This document shows, one piece after another, positions 61,767 through 64,000 of a stretch of 64,000 nucleotides of DNA. Source of the DNA: JACCXM01 sp046328335. GTDB taxonomy: Bacteria > Chloroflexota > Chloroflexia > Thermomicrobiales > UBA6265. The stretch spans positions 1 through 64,000 of the forward strand of contig JAXLWU010000020.1 in assembly GCA_046328335.1 (NCBI GenBank). The letters run 5' to 3'. A program made the translations under genes and the position numbers. The notes below the pieces were generated by a model. It was given only the letters and a program-made list of their open reading frames with translations, ran no database searches and was not told where the DNA came from. Every line of letters begins with the position of its first letter. Within the stretch, counting starts at the first letter, position 1.

Positions 61767-62908
61767 ACGCACGGTCGGTGCGCCGGCCTGCCGGCGTCAT
61801 AGCCGGGCGGGAGATACGAGCAGGCGGGGTCGCTCTCCAGGTAGTCCCCCGTGTGCACGAAGGCGCGGGAACGTGAGCCGCCGCAGAGCCGCTGGTATGG
61901 ACAAGCGCCGCACTTGCCCTTCAGCAACAATGGATCGCGCAGTTCCCGGAACACAGGATGGTCCCGGTAGAGCGCGACGACGGAGGCATCCCGCACGTTT
62001 CCGGTGACGATCGGCAGGAAGCCGCTGGGGCAGACATCGCCGGTGTGAGAGATGAAGCAGAAGCCGTTGCCGGCATTCACCGGTCCGGGCGCGCGGCTGC
62101 CGGCCGGACCCTCGCGCGGGGGAAGCGGGGTGCGTCCCTGCTGCGCCAGGAAGCGGCGGTAGTGATAGCCCTCGGTCAATTTGAGTGACCAGCGGGCGGT
62201 CTCGCTCCGCTCGGCCAGCCAGGCGAACGTCGCCTCGTACATCTCCGGGCCGACCTCGTCGCGGACGCCGGCACGGCCGGTGGGCACCAGGCAGAATACC
62301 GCCCAGACGACTGCTCCCAACGCTTCCACCAGATCGGCGATGGCGGGTAAATCGTCCACGGTGCGGCGGCAGAGGGTGGTGTGCACCTGGAGGGGAAGCC
62401 CCAGCTCCGCGGCGTCGCGGGCGATGTCGAGTGTCCAGCCGAACGAGCCGGCAACACGGCGAAACGCATCGTGGCGAGCGGCGGTCGCGCCGTCAAGACT
62501 GATGGCGATCCGCTGCACCCCCGCGTCGCGTACCGCCGCCAGGCGGCGAGGACTGGCCAGCGGCGTACCGGCTGGAGTCAGGGTGCAGCGTACGCCACGT
62601 GCCGTGGCGTGGCCGATCAGCGCGACGAGGTCGGCGCGGCGCATCGGGTCGCCGCCGGTCAGAATCAGCGTCGGGGGGACATCGAAGCGGGCGATGTCGT
62701 CGATGACGGCCAGCGCCTCGGCGGTGGTGAGTTCGCCTGGGTGACGTTGCAGTTGCGCCTCGGCACGACAGTGGACGCAGGCCAGGTTGCAGGCGCGGGT
62801 CAGTTCCCAGGCCAATACGAACGGCTGTCGCGTGAAGTCCGCGCCAGCCAGACCTGCGGACGTCGCCGTGGAGTCGGGAAGCGGCGGCATCCGACTACCG
62901 GCGGTCAT
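61763..62908 (-). CDS. SPASM-domain radical SAM protein (TIGR04053/AhbD-like)
   Basis: A 381 aa radical SAM enzyme. The cluster-binding motif is ACNLACVHCRAE (Cys40, Cys44, Cys47), preceded by QPFVLAWELTR. Next come LTGGDPMRRADLVALIGHAT (GGDP SAM-binding), ISLDGATAARHDAFRRV and the linker PLQVHTTLCRRTVDDLP. The SPASM/twitch C-terminal cysteines are visible in NGFCFISHTGDVCPSGFLP, KGKCGACPYQRLCGGSRSR and DPACSYLP, enough for auxiliary [4Fe-4S] clusters. Its group is TIGR04053-like, related to the AhbD/NirJ heme-side-chain decarboxylases. Its start overlaps the DUF542 stop by 14 bp; its stop overlaps hemG. This strongly suggests heme synthesis or modification. Confidence 0.9.
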   Translation of the reverse strand: MTAGSRMPPLPDSTATSAGLAGADFTRQPFVLAWELTRACNLACVHCRAEAQLQRHPGELTTAEALAVIDDIARFDVPPTLILTGGDPMRRADLVALIGHATARGVRCTLTPAGTPLASPRRLAAVRDAGVQRIAISLDGATAARHDAFRRVAGSFGWTLDIARDAAELGLPLQVHTTLCRRTVDDLPAIADLVEALGAVVWAVFCLVPTGRAGVRDEVGPEMYEATFAWLAERSETARWSLKLTEGYHYRRFLAQQGRTPLPPREGPAGSRAPGPVNAGNGFCFISHTGDVCPSGFLPIVTGNVRDASVVALYRDHPVFRELRDPLLLKGKCGACPYQRLCGGSRSRAFVHTGDYLESDPACSYLPPGYDAGRPAHRPCV

Positions 62909-63140
62909 CGGCCGCGGCCTGAGTGGCCGCCGCCACTTGCGCCAGCACCGTGTTGCGGTCGAGCCCGTGCAAGGTGAGCGCTTCTCCGAGGGGATGGCCG
63001 CCGCCGCAGCAGAGATCGATCCCCAATGGGGCGAGAACCGCCAGGGTCTGGGGATACCGCATGACGAGGTCGCGGATGAGGATATCCGCCAGGTCCTGGT
63101 CGCGGACGGTGGAGACGATGTTCTCGGCCGTGTCAGTCAT
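62895..63140 (-). CDS. DUF542 / ScdA_N domain protein
   Basis: An 81 aa protein consisting of a single ScdA_N (DUF542) domain. The signature is DLVMRYPQTLAVLAPLGIDL followed by CCGGGHPLGEAL, the cysteine pair typical of the N-terminal part of ScdA/RIC-type iron-centre repair proteins. The hemerythrin-like C-terminal domain of those proteins is absent. AGAAGGAACC lies before ATG 63140; the frame extends to 63254 without a better site. It is first in the operon with the radical SAM, heme oxidase and NnrS-like genes. A role in iron-sulfur or heme repair under nitrosative stress is likely. Confidence 0.9.
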   Translation of the reverse strand: MTDTAENIVSTVRDQDLADILIRDLVMRYPQTLAVLAPLGIDLCCGGGHPLGEALTLHGLDRNTVLAQVAAATQAAADDRR

Positions 63141-63512
63141 GTTGTGGTTCCTTCTATCTGGCAAGGTCGTTGGCCACGGTATTGCCGAATGAGCGCAGTC
63201 CTGACGCCAGCGCTGGCTGAATCGAGACCGCCAGGGACACCGAGAACGATACAAAGGGCAACCGGTGGCGCCCTCCGTCTTCGGGGTGGTTTCGAGAGCA
63301 GCCGCGGGATAGTCGCGCGCCTACCCCGGCGGGTGGGAGGACCCCATCAGGACGGTGCCGGCGGTGAGGAGGCGGCAGCCGAATTCGGTCGCACCGCGGC
63401 CCCCTTGCTCCGATTGACCTGGATTACCTTCCCTGGCGTGTTGTCATCTGCTGATGGATAGCCCGGAAGACACCAGATTCAGGGGCGGGTGTGGCGCGTC
63501 AACGTGATAGGG
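63141..63512. other. Non-coding spacer
   Basis: A 372 bp spacer upstream of the heme operon and downstream of the peptidase. It must hold the operon promoter; no repeat, RNA or gene is visible. Confidence 0.4.
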
Positions 63513-64000
63513 TCATCCGGAACTCGCGTCACGGGTTGCGGGTTGCCATCCCGGCCCCAACCACCGCGCGACCCACTCCCGCACCCGGCGCAGCAGATCG
63601 AGTTGATGCGCTCGCTCCTTGATGCCGTGAGGTTCGCGGGGATAGACGACCAGTGTGGAGGGGACGCCGTGCTCGCGCAGGGCGCGGGCGAAGAAACGGC
63701 CCTGGCTGACTGGTACCCGGGCATCCTCTTCACCATGCAGGATCAGCACCGGTGTGGTCACGCGATGGGCGAAGGAGATCGGGCTGAGCGCGTCGTGGCG
63801 GTGTGGTCCGGGTCCTTCCCAACCGGTGCTGCCGCCGAGCATTGCCTCGAAGTGCGGCAGATCGCTGGTGGCGACCATCATCCCCCAGTCGCTCACCCCG
63901 GCGCCCATGATCCCGAGTTTGAAGCGTTCGGTCTGACCCACCGCCCAGGCGGTCATGAAACCGCCCTGGCTCCATCCGCCGATCGCCAGCCGCGCCGGGT
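63513..64000 (-). CDS. S9-family prolyl oligopeptidase/acylaminoacyl-peptidase (partial, N-terminus outside window)
   Basis: The last 160 or so residues of an S9 peptidase C-terminal alpha/beta hydrolase domain. Translating back from ATG 63956 to the edge gives PARLAIGGWSQGGFMTAWAV, which carries the nucleophile Ser in G-W-S-Q-G-G. Next come VTTPVLILHGEEDARVPVSQ (catalytic Asp region) and VVYPREPHGIKERAHQLDLL with the catalytic His. The frame enters from beyond the right edge, so the N-terminal beta-propeller and start are not visible. Such enzymes release dipeptides or acylated residues from short peptides. Confidence 0.88.
   Translation of the reverse strand, partial: PARLAIGGWSQGGFMTAWAVGQTERFKLGIMGAGVSDWGMMVATSDLPHFEAMLGGSTGWEGPGPHRHDALSPISFAHRVTTPVLILHGEEDARVPVSQGRFFARALREHGVPSTLVVYPREPHGIKERAHQLDLLRRVREWVARWLGPGWQPATRDASSG

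Noticed and set aside
1..64000. CRISPR array or tRNA/rRNA genes
   Set aside because: No evenly spaced direct repeats with unique spacers and no cloverleaf-type or rRNA-like stretch could be found by eye; a covariance search would be needed to exclude a tRNA fully.

Overview
The window is about 64 kb of GC-rich bacterial chromosome. It holds roughly 53 genes, one decayed insertion sequence, and no rRNA or tRNA that I could recognise. Several traits suggest a Chloroflexota bacterium close to the Thermomicrobia: many secreted proteins whose mature ends read like QDATPAA or QEATPSS, RR-type leaders, NHL and RCC1 propeller proteins, peptide ABC transporters in pairs, frequent GTG and TTG starts, and short hairpin repeats in the spacers. 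This placement is inferred from protein style, not from a marker gene.

Layout. 1-6.7 kb: glutaminase (cut by the window edge), an M20 peptidase, two small membrane proteins, an Mrr-type restriction enzyme without a methylase, and an MscS channel. 7.1-10.2 kb: exported proteins, comprising two tandem 56-58 aa peptides, a secreted beta-rich protein, a secreted cupin and a seven-repeat RCC1 protein. 10.4-14.1 kb: a large ATPase/TPR/LuxR regulator and a GNAT acetyltransferase. 14.1-15.5 kb: an IS1380-family element with perfect ends but a shattered transposase. 15.7-23 kb: an NHL propeller, a SnoaL-like protein, a remarkable 1,089 aa repeat protein, a Crp/Fnr regulator and a haloacetate dehalogenase-like hydrolase. 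23-24.3 kb: a GIY-YIG protein between two copies of a dispersed palindrome. 24.3-34.9 kb: paralogous MFS transporters around a DUF3533-like membrane protein, then a holin-phosphodiesterase fusion, membrane proteins, an EEP nuclease, a YihY protein and a DinB protein.

35-55.6 kb is rich in exported proteins and transport. It has two complete-looking peptide-type ABC operons, each with a binding protein followed by two permeases but no ATPase in the window. One runs on the plus strand and ends with a class A beta-lactamase-fold protein; the other is on the minus strand. In both, a copy of the dispersed palindrome sits exactly between the binding-protein gene and the first permease. Around them are cysteine-rich proteins with a shared RR leader (one ends in an LPNTG sorting signal), a beta-helix protein, a CAP/discoidin protein, a potassium channel, nitronate monooxygenase and several alpha/beta hydrolases. 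56-58.9 kb: an orphan NrS-1-like primase, a nucleoside phosphorylase and a DoxX-like protein. 58.9-63.1 kb: a tight minus-strand operon of a DUF542 (ScdA_N) protein, a SPASM radical SAM enzyme, protoporphyrinogen/coproporphyrinogen oxidase and a 12-TM NnrS/heme-copper-oxidase-like membrane protein, which looks like a heme and nitrosative-stress module. The window ends inside an S9-type peptidase.
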